Source of the DNA: an uncultured Cryptobacterium sp.
Lineage (GTDB): Bacteria > Actinomycetota > Coriobacteriia > Coriobacteriales > Eggerthellaceae
Reading direction: 5' to 3'
DNA length: 64,000 nt
NCBI GenBank assembly: GCA_958410215.1
Contig: CATYOF010000012.1
Location: 1-64,000 of the forward strand
The notes under the pieces are model-generated. The model did no database searches and was not told the DNA's origin. It saw only the letters and a list, made by a program, of their open reading frames with translations. Numbering within the stretch: position 1 is the first letter of the stretch; every line of letters begins with the position of its first letter. The position numbers and the translations under genes were made by a program. Below are positions 16,550 to 25,673 of this stretch, piece by piece.

Positions 16550-17710
16550 ATGACCACATACGAAGATATTATCGAACTTGGTGTTTATGATACTGAAACC
16601 AAACTTTTCGAAGGGCAGTTCCCCATTCCTGAAGGCATTACCTACAATTCCTATGCAATTTGCGATGAAAAAGTAGCCATTATGGATTCGGTGGATGTGC
16701 GCTTTGCAGACCAGTGGCTTGCCAACCTTAAAGCTGCTCTTGAAGGAAAAGAGCCCGACTATTTAATCATCCAACACATGGAACCTGATCATTCGGGCAG
16801 TATTGCACGGTTTTTACAAGCCTATCCTCACACTACCCTAGTGGGTAACGCTAAAACTTTTACCATGCTGGAAAACTTCTTTGGATCTGCTTTTTCTGAA
16901 AACCAGCTTGTTGTTAAAAATGGAGACGAATTATCACTTGGCAACCACACCTTAACTTTTGTGTTTGCTCCGATGGTTCACTGGCCAGAAGTTATGATGA
17001 CCTACGATTCAGCCACAAAAGTTTTATTTAGCGCTGATGCTTTTGGTACCTTCGGTCCCGCTAAGATTGACAGACCTTGGATTGATGAAGCACGCCGTTA
17101 TTACTTTGGCATTGTGGCTCCCTATGGCAAGCAAGTTCAAGCCCTGTTTAAGAAACTCACCGCCTACGATATTACCGCACTGTTCCCCTTACATGGTCCA
17201 GTGCTTACTGGCAATATTGAGCCCTATAAAAATGCTTATAAAACCTGGGCTAGCTATGCACCCGAAAAGACAGGTGTCACCTTGGTATATTCTTCTGTCT
17301 ATGGGCACACCAAACAGGCCGTAGAAACCCTTGCCTCAATGCTAGAAGAAAAAAATTGCTCCGTTGAACAATTCGATCTTTCTCGTTGTGTTGAATCCGA
17401 AGCAGTCGCTGCCGCTTTTTGCTACGACACCCTTGTGTGTGCTTCTGTAACCTACAACGGTTCAGCTTTCCCCGCTATGAAAACATTCTTAGAAGCACTC
17501 GTTGAAAAGAAATATCAAAACCGCAAAGTAGCCTTTATTCAAAACGGATCATGGGCCCCTATGGCAACAAAAACTATGAAGGAAATTTTGGAAGGCTGCA
17601 AAGATCTTACATTCGTAGAACCAGAAATCACGATTACAGGCGCTCTGAATGATGAAACAAACAAAGAACTAAAAGAGTTAGCCCACGTCCTTACTGAAAG
17701 CAAGGACTAA
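16550..17710 (+). CDS. Flavodiiron protein (FprA, A-type flavoprotein)
   Basis: 386 aa from ATG 16550 (aaagga upstream; a TTG two codons earlier is possible). An N-terminal metallo-beta-lactamase-like diiron domain has ligands in HMEPDHSGS, HWPEVMMTY, SADAFG and LFPLHGPV. A C-terminal flavodoxin domain binds FMN (SSVYGHTKQAVETLA). These proteins reduce O2 to water and/or NO to N2O, protecting anaerobes. No rubredoxin gene is adjacent, so the electron donor is unknown. Confidence 0.94.
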   Translation: MTTYEDIIELGVYDTETKLFEGQFPIPEGITYNSYAICDEKVAIMDSVDVRFADQWLANLKAALEGKEPDYLIIQHMEPDHSGSIARFLQAYPHTTLVGNAKTFTMLENFFGSAFSENQLVVKNGDELSLGNHTLTFVFAPMVHWPEVMMTYDSATKVLFSADAFGTFGPAKIDRPWIDEARRYYFGIVAPYGKQVQALFKKLTAYDITALFPLHGPVLTGNIEPYKNAYKTWASYAPEKTGVTLVYSSVYGHTKQAVETLASMLEEKNCSVEQFDLSRCVESEAVAAAFCYDTLVCASVTYNGSAFPAMKTFLEALVEKKYQNRKVAFIQNGSWAPMATKTMKEILEGCKDLTFVEPEITITGALNDETNKELKELAHVLTESKD

Positions 17711-17724
17711 CACCTATCAAGAAT

Positions 17725-18219
17725 ATGAAGAAACCACCAGCAAAGACTAGTTTCGCGGCAACCACGCTTTCCACGGCATCTACGCCATGGAGGTATGCAC
17801 CATGGATAACGCGAATTATCTTTGCGGTGGTTTTTTTCCTTAATATTCAGTGCGCATTGCAATTCATTATTACACCCAATGCTTATCTGAATGCCTATGA
17901 ATTAAGCGGAGCTTCTGGCACCGTTGCAATTCAAGGACTTGGGGTTGCTTTTCTGATGTGGAACACTACCTACCCGTTATATCTCGTTCAACCCACAAAA
18001 TACCGGTTCTTGGGCATAATAATTCTTGTTCAACAAGCAATTGGCCTTATAGGAGAAAGTATCATTCTGCTTTCGTTACCCCTTGGACACGAGATGCTTG
18101 CTGGTAGTATTATTCGCTTCATCTGTTTTGATGCCATAGGCCTTATAGCAATGAGTGCAACATACCTTTTCCTGTATGCCGCACTCAAACGATCTAAGAA
18201 GCCGCGCATGAAACCCTAG
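17725..18219 (+). CDS. Unknown four-helix membrane protein
   Basis: 164 aa with four predicted membrane segments (about 29-50, 66-86, 95-117, 128-150), a Ser/Thr-rich N-terminus and a basic C-terminal tail (KRSKKPRMKP). I do not recognise the family. It starts 14 bp after the flavodiiron gene without a clear ribosome site, so translation may depend on coupling. It converges with focA. Confidence 0.65.
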   Translation: MKKPPAKTSFAATTLSTASTPWRYAPWITRIIFAVVFFLNIQCALQFIITPNAYLNAYELSGASGTVAIQGLGVAFLMWNTTYPLYLVQPTKYRFLGIIILVQQAIGLIGESIILLSLPLGHEMLAGSIIRFICFDAIGLIAMSATYLFLYAALKRSKKPRMKP

Positions 18220-18230
18220 GTGTTCTTTTC

Positions 18231-19082
18231 TTATTTTGTTTTCTTATGATAGGCAACCCAGTACGCCATACCAACAAAGAGTGCACCGCCCACAATGTTA
18301 CCCGGCACCGTAGCACTCCAATTCCACAGAGCGCCACCCCAGGTAAGCACCGAAGGATCAATACCCGCAGGAACAATACCTACCGAGGTAAGCAAAATAC
18401 CCATAGGCAAGAAGAACATGTTCGCAACACAGTGCTCAAATCCACAAGCAACAAAGGCAGCAATGGGAAGCAAGATGCCCAGCATTTTATCAGCCACTGT
18501 TTTGCCTGCGTACCCAATCCAAACGGCTAAGCAAACTAAAAAGTTACACATAATTCCCTTGGCAAAAAGGGTTAACCAGTCAGGCGTCATCTTACCTGAA
18601 GCAACACTTACCATGGTTTGACCAACAATGCCTCCATTCATTGACTGCATCCCCGAAAGATAGACCAAGCCCACAATAATAAGCGCTCCCACAAAATTGC
18701 CCACGAATACTACGATCCAGTTCTTCAGCACCGCGCCCCAGCTAATCTTTTTACTGGCAGCACTCATGACAATCATCGTATTACCCGTAAATAATTCTGC
18801 ACCGCATACAATTACCAAAAGCAGGCCCAATGAGAACAAAGCGCCGCCTAACACACGCTGAACGGCAAAAGGTAAATCCGGATCCCCTGAAACCAGCAGA
18901 AAGAACATGGCGCCCATGGCAATAAAAGCGCCCGCCATAATTGAAAGCATAAAAGACTGAGTAAAACTCATTGATGTCTTAGTAACACCAAGCCCTTCCG
19001 CTTTTGCTTCAATTTCTGCAGGAGCAAGTGCATCACTTTTTGGCAAGCTTGGCAAAACATCTTTGAGCTCTTCTAATGACAT
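18231..19082 (-). CDS. Formate/nitrite transporter (FocA/NirC family)
   Basis: 283 aa with six membrane segments in an aquaporin-like channel fold. The family signature is seen in VIVCGAELFTGNTMIVMSA, and GNFVGALIIV and GFEHCVANMFFLPMG match the other conserved segments. It is a pentameric channel for formate, nitrite or hydrosulfide; the sequence does not decide which. There is no pyruvate formate-lyase or nitrite reductase next to it. The start is preceded by aaggtg. Confidence 0.92.
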   Translation of the reverse strand: MSLEELKDVLPSLPKSDALAPAEIEAKAEGLGVTKTSMSFTQSFMLSIMAGAFIAMGAMFFLLVSGDPDLPFAVQRVLGGALFSLGLLLVIVCGAELFTGNTMIVMSAASKKISWGAVLKNWIVVFVGNFVGALIIVGLVYLSGMQSMNGGIVGQTMVSVASGKMTPDWLTLFAKGIMCNFLVCLAVWIGYAGKTVADKMLGILLPIAAFVACGFEHCVANMFFLPMGILLTSVGIVPAGIDPSVLTWGGALWNWSATVPGNIVGGALFVGMAYWVAYHKKTK

Positions 19083-19325
19083 ACCATCACCTTATCCTTT
19101 ACAAAGAGCGGCATCTTTGACCCTTTCCTAACCACACCGAACCTTACCACAATACGTTGTGGAATTACCGGTACGCATGCCCAGTGGTTGTGGATACCTC
19201 TGTATTGGTAAAACGTTTCAATATGAATTTATTACGCAAGTTGCCTAACCGCCATTCCTTAAGGACAAGAATAGTTAGACTATCGAATAGTTTGTTTGTC
19301 AAATTAATTTAGGTAAGGAGAATCT

Positions 19326-19790
19326 TTGTACGAAGTCCGCACTTCAGGGCGTGGTCAGGTAAACAAACACACCCATCCTAAACGATCGCTCTGGAAACGC
19401 TTTTACGTTTCGCTGCTTCTCTTGCTTTTGCCTTTTCTGCTGAAAGTATTTCGTCTTTCAAAAAAAGTACGTAACGAAGGAATATATGTAGGCGAAGGTT
19501 TTGTCTTACGTTTAACCATTACCGGTTTTTCTCATAGTCGCACCCTGCGATATGGGCACCATACTTGGCATGGTGTCTCAGAAGACACCAAACCTGGCCT
19601 TACTATTGCCTTTCGCGATTTGGACTATGCCTACGATATTTTCTCTGGCGGCATTACTTTAAAGGAAGGTTTATCTGCTCGTCTTTTTACCACCCATGGT
19701 CCTAACGACAAAGGCGTTGCCATTACCTATTTGTTTACCGTTATCCTTAAAACCTTTTTCTTCTGGCGCTCAGCATATCGGAGGTCTTAA
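19326..19790 (+). CDS. Small membrane-anchored protein, possibly SCP2-like
   Basis: 154 aa starting at TTG 19326, supported by aaggag 6 bases upstream. It has a basic N-terminus and one membrane segment (about 28-44), then a soluble region with TIAFRDLDYAYDIFSGGITLKEG that faintly resembles sterol-carrier (SCP2)-type domains. It abuts the alcohol dehydrogenase with no gap, so it belongs to a three-gene operon for alcohol/aldehyde metabolism. Function unknown; the SCP2 idea is a weak inference. Confidence 0.6.
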   Translation: MYEVRTSGRGQVNKHTHPKRSLWKRFYVSLLLLLLPFLLKVFRLSKKVRNEGIYVGEGFVLRLTITGFSHSRTLRYGHHTWHGVSEDTKPGLTIAFRDLDYAYDIFSGGITLKEGLSARLFTTHGPNDKGVAITYLFTVILKTFFFWRSAYRRS

Positions 19791-20969
19791 ATGAATGCAT
19801 TTGAATTTCACTGCCCCACTAAAATAATTTGCGGTAAAAATGCCTTACACAAATTGCCCGTTAAAATGGCAGACCGCAATGTAACTAAACCACTTATTGT
19901 TACCGACGAAAACTTGGTAAAGCTTGGTATTGCAGAACATGTATTTTCACCTTTAAAGGAAGCTGACATTCCTTACGTAGTTTACGACCAAGTTCCCCCC
20001 GATTCTTCCTTAACCGTAGTCAATGAAGTTGCTGAACTCTATCGCACGCAAGGTTGCGATGGCTGGATAGCACTTGGTGGTGGATCTGCTATCGATACGG
20101 CAAAAGGCGCTGCCGCAGCGGTTTCCGTAGGCGAAAAAGACTTCACGGAACTACAGGGCTCCGAAATTCTTCAGGATGATCTTGATACCCTTATCGCTAT
20201 CCCCACCACCGCGGGTACCGGATCGGAAGTTACGCTGGTAGCCGTAGTTGCAGATACACAGGCACATGCAAAGTTAAGTTATACCTCCTACCGCCTTGTG
20301 CCCCACCTAGCATTTTTAGACCCGCAACTTACCGCTTCACTTCCGCCAAAGCTAACCGCAACCACCGGCATTGATGCGCTTACCCATGCTATTGAAGCTT
20401 ATACTTCTATTCAGAAAAATCCTATTAGCGATGCTTTAGCAGTACAAGCAATTCGCTTAATTACTGAAAATCTTGCTCATTCATGCGCCGAACCAAACGA
20501 TTTAGACGCACGCACCAACTTAGCACTGGGAAGTTTACTTGCCGGCGCATCGTTTTCTAACGCCATGGTTGGCATCGTACATGCTATCGGTCATTCATTG
20601 GGCGGCTTATGCCACATTCCACACGGTCAAGCTATGATGCTGCTTTTGCCGCATTGCGTCCATTTCAACCGTGCTCATGGCTATCACAAAGGCTTATACG
20701 GAGAATTGTTAGCAGCTCTTCGCCCTGATTTAGATACAGCTCGCCTTTCTGCAGACGAAAAAGATGCCCTGTTTGAAACCGAGCTGTTCACCATGAATGA
20801 TTTTTATCATCGCGAATACGGCGTACCTACCCGCTTGTCTGAGCTGCGTGTAACCAAAGATCAACTACCTGCCGTAGCAAAACAAGCACGCTACGATGGC
20901 GCTGCATTGTACAACAAGCAAGAAATCACTGAAGACGTTGCCCTTGAAATTCTGGAGGCTGCACTGTAA
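19791..20969 (+). CDS. Iron-containing alcohol dehydrogenase
   Basis: 392 aa, group III Fe-ADH. The NAD(P) motif GGGSAIDTAKG is near residue 98, IPTTAGTGSEVT follows, and metal ligands are in DALTHAIEAYTS and HAIGHSLGGLCHIPHG. It oxidises alcohols or reduces aldehydes; the substrate is unknown. It lies between a small membrane protein and an aldehyde dehydrogenase that starts 1 bp inside its stop codon, which suggests a two-step alcohol-aldehyde-acid (or reverse) pathway. Confidence 0.94.
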   Translation: MNAFEFHCPTKIICGKNALHKLPVKMADRNVTKPLIVTDENLVKLGIAEHVFSPLKEADIPYVVYDQVPPDSSLTVVNEVAELYRTQGCDGWIALGGGSAIDTAKGAAAAVSVGEKDFTELQGSEILQDDLDTLIAIPTTAGTGSEVTLVAVVADTQAHAKLSYTSYRLVPHLAFLDPQLTASLPPKLTATTGIDALTHAIEAYTSIQKNPISDALAVQAIRLITENLAHSCAEPNDLDARTNLALGSLLAGASFSNAMVGIVHAIGHSLGGLCHIPHGQAMMLLLPHCVHFNRAHGYHKGLYGELLAALRPDLDTARLSADEKDALFETELFTMNDFYHREYGVPTRLSELRVTKDQLPAVAKQARYDGAALYNKQEITEDVALEILEAAL

Positions 20970-22504
20970 TGACTTCTCAATCAAACTCAAAAGAATGCTT
21001 AACTTCTAAAGATCGCACACAGGAACAATCAGCGCAGAAGCAAACATCGAAAGAACAAACGTCCCGGGGACAAGAATCACAAGAACAAGTCTCTCAGCAC
21101 ACCGCCGCCTACACCTGCGCAGCTGATGTACAGGCAGCGGTAGATTCAATGCACGCCTGGTTCGAAACGGGAAAAACACTTCCGCTTCACTACCGCCGAA
21201 ACATTCTCCAAGCACTGCGTACCTACTTAAAAAAGCATGAAAACGAAGTCTTAGACGCCCTTCATGAAGACCTAGGCAAGGCACCCTTTGAAGGGTTTGC
21301 GACCGAACTCGGCATCGTATATGACGAAATTCGCCTATGCTTAAGCAAGCTGTATGCCTGGGCAAAGCCTAAACGAGTTGCTACCCCTCTTGCTCATTTC
21401 CCTTCATCATCAAAGGTGTATCCTTCCCCCTACGGTGTTGTAGCCGTTCTTTCACCTTGGAACTATCCGCTTCAGTTGGCCTTAGTTCCTGTTATCGACG
21501 CACTAACTGCAGGTAATTGCGTGGTATTAAAGCCCTCGCACACCTCTCCTGCCACCAGCGCTTTTCTGCAGAAGCTTTGCGATGACGTGTTTGACCCCAA
21601 TTTGGTTCGCTGCTTGCCCAGTGGCGGACATATGAACGATTGGATTCTTGAAACCAAATTCGACAAAATATTTTTCACGGGCAGCCCTCGTGTCGGTCGA
21701 CAGATTATGCATGCTGCTGCTGACAACCTTACCGATGTTACCCTGGAACTTGGTGGCAAAAGCCCCTGCATTATTGCTGAAGATGCCAACATTAAGCGCG
21801 CTGCGCAGCGTATTGCATGGGGCAAATGCATTAACTCCGGTCAAACCTGTGTGGCCCCCGATTACTTCCTAGTGCACGAAAATGTTGTTGATGCCTTCGT
21901 AGCGGAGCTGGATACCTGGCTTCATACGTATTACGGCAAGAACATTTTAGAATCCAGTGAATACCCTCATATGATTAATGAACATCACTTCGATCGTGTT
22001 TGCGGGCTTATCGATAATCACAACGACAACGCTTTCATAGCGCTTGGTGGTGGACGCGATTCCGAAACACTCCGCATCGAACCAACCGTAATGCGTGGTG
22101 TTACGTTAGATGATCCTGTTATGGGAGAAGAAATATTTGGACCGGTACTGCCTATTATCACCTGGAAGACTTTCGATGAAGCATTGCAGGTAATCCGCAA
22201 CTTCCCGGAACCTTTAGCATGCTACGTCTTTTCTACGAGCAAGGTATTCCAAGAACAGGTAATAACTTCGGTGCCGTTTGGCGGTGCCACTATTAACGAC
22301 GTGGTTATTCATCTCGCAAACAATCATATGGGCTTTGGTGGCTTTGGAGAATCGGGCATGGGAGCCTATCACGGCAAAGCAGGCTTTGATTGCTTTACGC
22401 ACTATAAGTCCACGCTGAAGAAATCAAACCTTATCGAAATGCCCGTTCGTAACCCTCCCTTTAGCAACATGAAAATGAAAATAGTAAAGCTTTTAATGCG
22501 CTAG
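20969..22504 (+). CDS. Aldehyde dehydrogenase with low-complexity N-terminal extension
   Basis: 511 aa. The ALDH fold spans about 50-490 with class 3/YwdH-like features: SPWNYPLQL, FTGSPRVGRQIM, the general base in LELGGKSP and the catalytic Cys in NSGQTCVAPDY. The first 45 residues are a Gln/Ser/Lys/Glu-rich stretch with repeated KQTSKEQTSRGQESQEQ, not part of the fold. The C-terminus (MKMKIVKLLMR) is basic and amphipathic, possibly for membrane contact. The TAATG overlap couples it to the alcohol dehydrogenase. Confidence 0.92.
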   Translation: MTSQSNSKECLTSKDRTQEQSAQKQTSKEQTSRGQESQEQVSQHTAAYTCAADVQAAVDSMHAWFETGKTLPLHYRRNILQALRTYLKKHENEVLDALHEDLGKAPFEGFATELGIVYDEIRLCLSKLYAWAKPKRVATPLAHFPSSSKVYPSPYGVVAVLSPWNYPLQLALVPVIDALTAGNCVVLKPSHTSPATSAFLQKLCDDVFDPNLVRCLPSGGHMNDWILETKFDKIFFTGSPRVGRQIMHAAADNLTDVTLELGGKSPCIIAEDANIKRAAQRIAWGKCINSGQTCVAPDYFLVHENVVDAFVAELDTWLHTYYGKNILESSEYPHMINEHHFDRVCGLIDNHNDNAFIALGGGRDSETLRIEPTVMRGVTLDDPVMGEEIFGPVLPIITWKTFDEALQVIRNFPEPLACYVFSTSKVFQEQVITSVPFGGATINDVVIHLANNHMGFGGFGESGMGAYHGKAGFDCFTHYKSTLKKSNLIEMPVRNPPFSNMKMKIVKLLMR

Positions 22505-22556
22505 TTGTAAGCACCCTCCAAGGGAATTACATTTAACTTACCGCCTAGATTTTTAG

Positions 22557-22589
22557 AAAAACAGCCCAGCACTGCCTGGGCTGTTTTTT
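22557..22589. terminator. Bidirectional terminator between convergent genes
   Basis: acagcccag and ctgggctgt form a 9-bp stem with a 6-base loop, an A-run on the left and a T-run on the right, so it can terminate both the ADH/ALDH operon and the minus-strand RNHCP gene. Confidence 0.9.
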
Positions 22590-22599
22590 CGCTCATGCT

Positions 22600-23025
22600 T
22601 TATTTAAAGTTCCCTACATATCCCATAGCATCAGACATTTCCTGGATGCGTTCTAGCGGAAACGGAGGCTCACACAGAGGCTTCATGGCAATAGACATAA
22701 GCTTCATAGGGTTATCGTCTGCGGCACAGCGATTAGAAACGATCTTTCCGCAACGCCTGCACCGGTGAAGAATTGCCCACTCGCCATTATTGCGTACCCA
22801 TACCGCTATAGGATCCATGTAGCCACCACACGTGCTTTCACGATCACCCGGTTCATTATCTACATGCAAACTCGTTAGACAATTTGGACAATGATTACGA
22901 TGGTCGGTTCCGGCAAATTCAGGTACGACCAACCTGCCGCATACCTTACATTCAAACACTTCGTTACAGGGATTATGTTTGTAATACCCCTTTTTATACT
23001 GCTTTCTCTTATTCTCGCGATTCAT
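22600..23025 (-). CDS. RNHCP domain zinc-ribbon protein
   Basis: 141 aa from ATG 23025 (gagagg 8 bases upstream). Cysteine pairs CKVCG and CPNC and a later CRRCG look like zinc knuckles, and DHRNHCPNC contains the RNHCP signature after which the family is named. Residues 1-15 are very basic. The function of RNHCP proteins is not established; nucleic-acid binding is a guess from the zinc ribbons and charge. Confidence 0.75.
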   Translation of the reverse strand: MNRENKRKQYKKGYYKHNPCNEVFECKVCGRLVVPEFAGTDHRNHCPNCLTSLHVDNEPGDRESTCGGYMDPIAVWVRNNGEWAILHRCRRCGKIVSNRCAADDNPMKLMSIAMKPLCEPPFPLERIQEMSDAMGYVGNFK

Positions 23026-23412
23026 ACGAATACCTCTCAAAAGATAGAGTGAGCCGTTTTTAATCCCTTATCAAGAATCATTTTCGACATAAGAGGAAAG
23101 TAAACCCCTACATAAGGAAAAAGATTATAAAAGGCTCCCTGGATACTTTCATTCTCTTGGGAGGTGGTTTAGCAGATAAAAGATTGCCCGATCCTACTTT
23201 AAAAAATGAAAACGCAGCTTAAATTAAGATCGGCAAAAAATAACTTTTCTTACAGACCAACCTCCCGGTTAGCCCACAAGAACACATTCACCACTTACCA
23301 TGGCCTTATTTCTCCTTTCTCTATCGTAAAGAGCGGCGCACGCTTCTTGGAATGAAATTAAAGCATGCTCATACCTATAAATCGCTCTTTAACGCATAAT
23401 TATATAGGCAAC
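23026..23412. other. Gene-free stretch
   Basis: AT-rich and without a supportable gene. It holds one imperfect inverted repeat (ttgcccgatc / gatcggcaa, around 23184-23236) with a one-base bulge. I see no promoter or known RNA family. Confidence 0.5.
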
Positions 23413-23442
23413 AAAAAAGGTAGCCATCTTACGATAGCTACC
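23413..23442 (-). terminator. Terminator of tRNA-Leu
   Basis: On the minus strand GGTAGC...GCTACC is followed by TTTTTTG, 13 bp past the tRNA-Leu 3' end. Confidence 0.85.
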
Positions 23443-23454
23443 TGGACATTTAGC

Positions 23455-23544
23455 TGGTGTCAGAGGCGGGATTTGAACCCGCACGCCCGTATAGTTAGGC
23501 ACTAGCACCTCAAGCTAGCGTGTCTGCCGTTCCACCACTCTGAC
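23455..23544 (-). tRNA. tRNA-Leu (anticodon GAG)
   Basis: A class II tRNA of 90 nt with a long variable arm. Acceptor GTCAGAG pairs with CTCTGAC, the anticodon loop TTGAGGT carries GAG, the T-arm contains GGTTCAAATCC, and CCA is encoded. Confidence 0.96.
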
Positions 23545-23593
23545 ATGTTACTTAAGCTATTGGCTTAAGGGCTGCTCTCTTGCAGCGAGGAAT

Positions 23594-23621
23594 ATATTAC
23601 CAGAACGAAACAAAGTTGCAA
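23594..23621 (-). promoter_or_regulatory. Promoter of tRNA-Leu
   Basis: On the minus strand TTGCAA (23616-23621), a 16-base spacer and TAATAT (23594-23599) lie about 50 bp before the tRNA, just behind the secG stop. Confidence 0.65.
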
Positions 23622-23640
23622 GAACTTTTTTTTAGCAATT

Positions 23641-23892
23641 TTAGCCAATAGTTCCTTGAGGATAAACGATCATCAAAACAATGAGCGAAATCAAGAAAAC
23701 CGCAGCCAAAATAATAGTAATGCGGTCCAAATTCTTCTCTACCGTACCGGAACCAGTTTGATTGTTGTAAACCTGAGCAGCAATCATGTCGCTTAAGCCA
23801 GTGCCCTTACCGGAATGAAGCAAAACAAAAATTACCAGGCCAATACCGGAAAGTACCAAAAGAACGGTAAAAATAATCGCAATAATAGACAA
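23641..23892 (-). CDS. secG: Preprotein translocase subunit SecG
   Basis: 83 aa with two membrane segments (about 2-24 and 55-77) flanking the conserved loop FVLLHSGKGTGLSDM. It is the accessory subunit of the SecYEG channel. The start is TTG with aagga 8 bases upstream. It follows the tpiA-pgk-gap block, as is common in actinobacteria, but an unknown gene lies between it and tpiA. Confidence 0.93.
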   Translation of the reverse strand: MSIIAIIFTVLLVLSGIGLVIFVLLHSGKGTGLSDMIAAQVYNNQTGSGTVEKNLDRITIILAAVFLISLIVLMIVYPQGTIG

Positions 23893-24019
23893 CGTATTTC
23901 CTTATCTTCGCAAACGTATATTAGTATGCTTACACAAAATATAAATTATAGAAAGTAAAGCGCCACTTCGCAAGGCGCAAAGATAGTAAATTTCAATTAC
24001 GTACCCATTCTACACAAGT

Positions 24020-24325
24020 CTAAACAGGAATATCACCAGTAATTTCAAAGGTATACTGGTTTACCCCACGCTTAAAGGTAATCAGCCCGCTGTATTCGAA
24101 AATATCGTAGGAAAAACTGGTCTTTAAATACCGCTGTGTAACGAGGCCCTTCTTTTTATTAAGAAGAAAAGGGAAATAAAACAGCGCACCATATTTTCCC
24201 GGATAGCTCTGCTCAGATTCCCATACTTCCAACACGCCAAGCGTTCCCACTAAATGTTGATATTTGGATCCATGAGGAACTTCCTGCAGCACTGCGAATT
24301 TGCCACTTTTGCAAAGCCTTGCCAT
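24020..24325 (-). CDS. Hypothetical protein between tpiA and secG
   Basis: 101 aa from ATG 24325 (gggcggg upstream; a GTG at 24358 would add 11 residues). It is Tyr/Phe/Lys-rich and probably beta-structured (KYGALFYFPFLLNKKKG, YDIFEYSGLITFKRGVNQYTF). No membrane segment, cysteine motif or recognised family. Frame, size and a plausible start make it a likely real gene. Confidence 0.5.
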   Translation of the reverse strand: MARLCKSGKFAVLQEVPHGSKYQHLVGTLGVLEVWESEQSYPGKYGALFYFPFLLNKKKGLVTQRYLKTSFSYDIFEYSGLITFKRGVNQYTFEITGDIPV

Positions 24326-24622
24326 GTAAAAGTACCCGCCCTTTCTAAAACGCAGCACTGTACGTAAATGTTCTCAATCACTTGCGCGCTTATGATGTAC
24401 GTCGATTATCCCCTACCATAACATGCTTTTATGCTTTAAGAGATCTGATTAAACAAAAGCTTGAGGATTGCTTCCCAGTTCAAAATCACCCTTACCCACA
24501 AAGCGGAAAGGTTTGTTGCATAATTTCAACTTCTCAAGAAGCTTTAAGTCTATAGCCAACAAAGAAAAACAAAGCAAAGCGTAAACAGTGAAATGGAGAA
24601 GTGGGGTTAAAAAAACCAGACT
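24326..24622. other. Gene-free stretch upstream of the hypothetical gene
   Basis: About 300 bp of AT-rich sequence between the hypothetical gene and the tpiA terminator. No open frame, RNA gene or clear repeat is visible; it presumably carries the promoter of the hypothetical gene. Confidence 0.4.
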
Positions 24623-24651
24623 AATAAAGGGAAGCGAAGCTTCCCTTTATT
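24623..24651 (-). terminator. Terminator behind tpiA
   Basis: A perfect 13-bp stem (AATAAAGGGAAGC / GCTTCCCTTTATT) with a 3-base loop lies 78 bp past the tpiA stop. On the minus strand a run of seven T follows about 10 bases further on. Confidence 0.75.
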
Positions 24652-24728
24652 GAAACAAAATTACTTTTCTGTTTTTATTTCAGCACCTTACATAAAGATA
24701 TCTTTTCGTAAGCAAAGCTCATAACCCT

Positions 24729-25505
24729 TTAGCAGGATGCCGCATGTGCCGCTTCAATAAGCTGACGGAACGAATCTGACTGCAGCGAGGCACCACCAAT
24801 CAGGCCTCCATCAATATCAGGCTGCGCCAACAAAGATTCTACATTCCCTACATTCATAGAGCCGCCATATAAAACACGACAAGCGTCAGTCACGCCCTGT
24901 CCAAACATATCGGCGATTGTGGCACGAATTGCAGCGCAAACCTCTTCAGCTTGTTCAGGAGTTGCCGTGCGACCTGTTCCAATAGCCCAAATAGGCTCAT
25001 AGGCTATTACCACATCTTTCATATCCGTTTCATCAAGCCCTGCAAGTGCCGCACGAACCTGAGCCACAACAAAACCAAGATAGTCACCCGAATCGCGCAT
25101 TGCAAGCGATTCACCCACGCAGACAATAGGAGCGATACCAGCCTCTATCAAAGCCTTAACTTTCATATTGACCGATGTATCGGTTTCATTAAACATTTCA
25201 CGACGCTCAGAGTGACCCACAATACAAAATTCGCAGCCCGCTTCTTTGATCATGGGAATAGAAATTTCGCCTGTAAAGGCTCCAGATTCTTCCCAATGAA
25301 CGTTTTGCGCACCTACTGCAATGTTGGTTTTATCGAAATCAATAACGGTATAGACCGACTTAATATCGATCGCAGGAGGACACACCACAATATCTACGTT
25401 GTCCCAATTGCGATTGTATTGATTGCAAAGTTGTTGAGTTAAAACAATAGCTTCCGATATTGTTTTGTTCATTTTCCAGTTGCCAGCCATTAAGTACTTG
25501 CGCAT
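24729..25505 (-). CDS. tpiA: Triosephosphate isomerase
   Basis: 258 aa. It interconverts dihydroxyacetone phosphate and glyceraldehyde-3-phosphate. Conserved landmarks are AGNWKMN, the catalytic His in CIVGHSERR, the catalytic Glu in IAYEPIWAIGTGRTA, and LYGGSM and GLIGGASL at the phosphate site. It is the third glycolytic gene of gap-pgk-tpiA, with 168 bp between it and pgk. Confidence 0.97.
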   Translation of the reverse strand: MRKYLMAGNWKMNKTISEAIVLTQQLCNQYNRNWDNVDIVVCPPAIDIKSVYTVIDFDKTNIAVGAQNVHWEESGAFTGEISIPMIKEAGCEFCIVGHSERREMFNETDTSVNMKVKALIEAGIAPIVCVGESLAMRDSGDYLGFVVAQVRAALAGLDETDMKDVVIAYEPIWAIGTGRTATPEQAEEVCAAIRATIADMFGQGVTDACRVLYGGSMNVGNVESLLAQPDIDGGLIGGASLQSDSFRQLIEAAHAASC

Positions 25506-25673
25506 TTGAACCCCCTACCAAAACGCACAACCTTTTGATTTATAGTTTCGATACTTTACGCATACGCAGAAGAACCAAACATCCTGAGCACATGGTTTTC
25601 CGAAACGTGTTGGAAAACCTACCAAAAGCTTACCGATAAAACAGCCTGGCACCTCTACGCTTCGTGCATGTCG

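Noticed and set aside
23455..23544. CRISPR-like or phage attachment interpretation of the palindromic tRNA-Leu region
   Set aside because: The structure is a normal class II tRNA with its terminator; no repeats or integrase nearby.
24951..25442. 163-codon open frame antisense to tpiA
   Set aside because: Shadow of tpiA; no ribosome site or domain.
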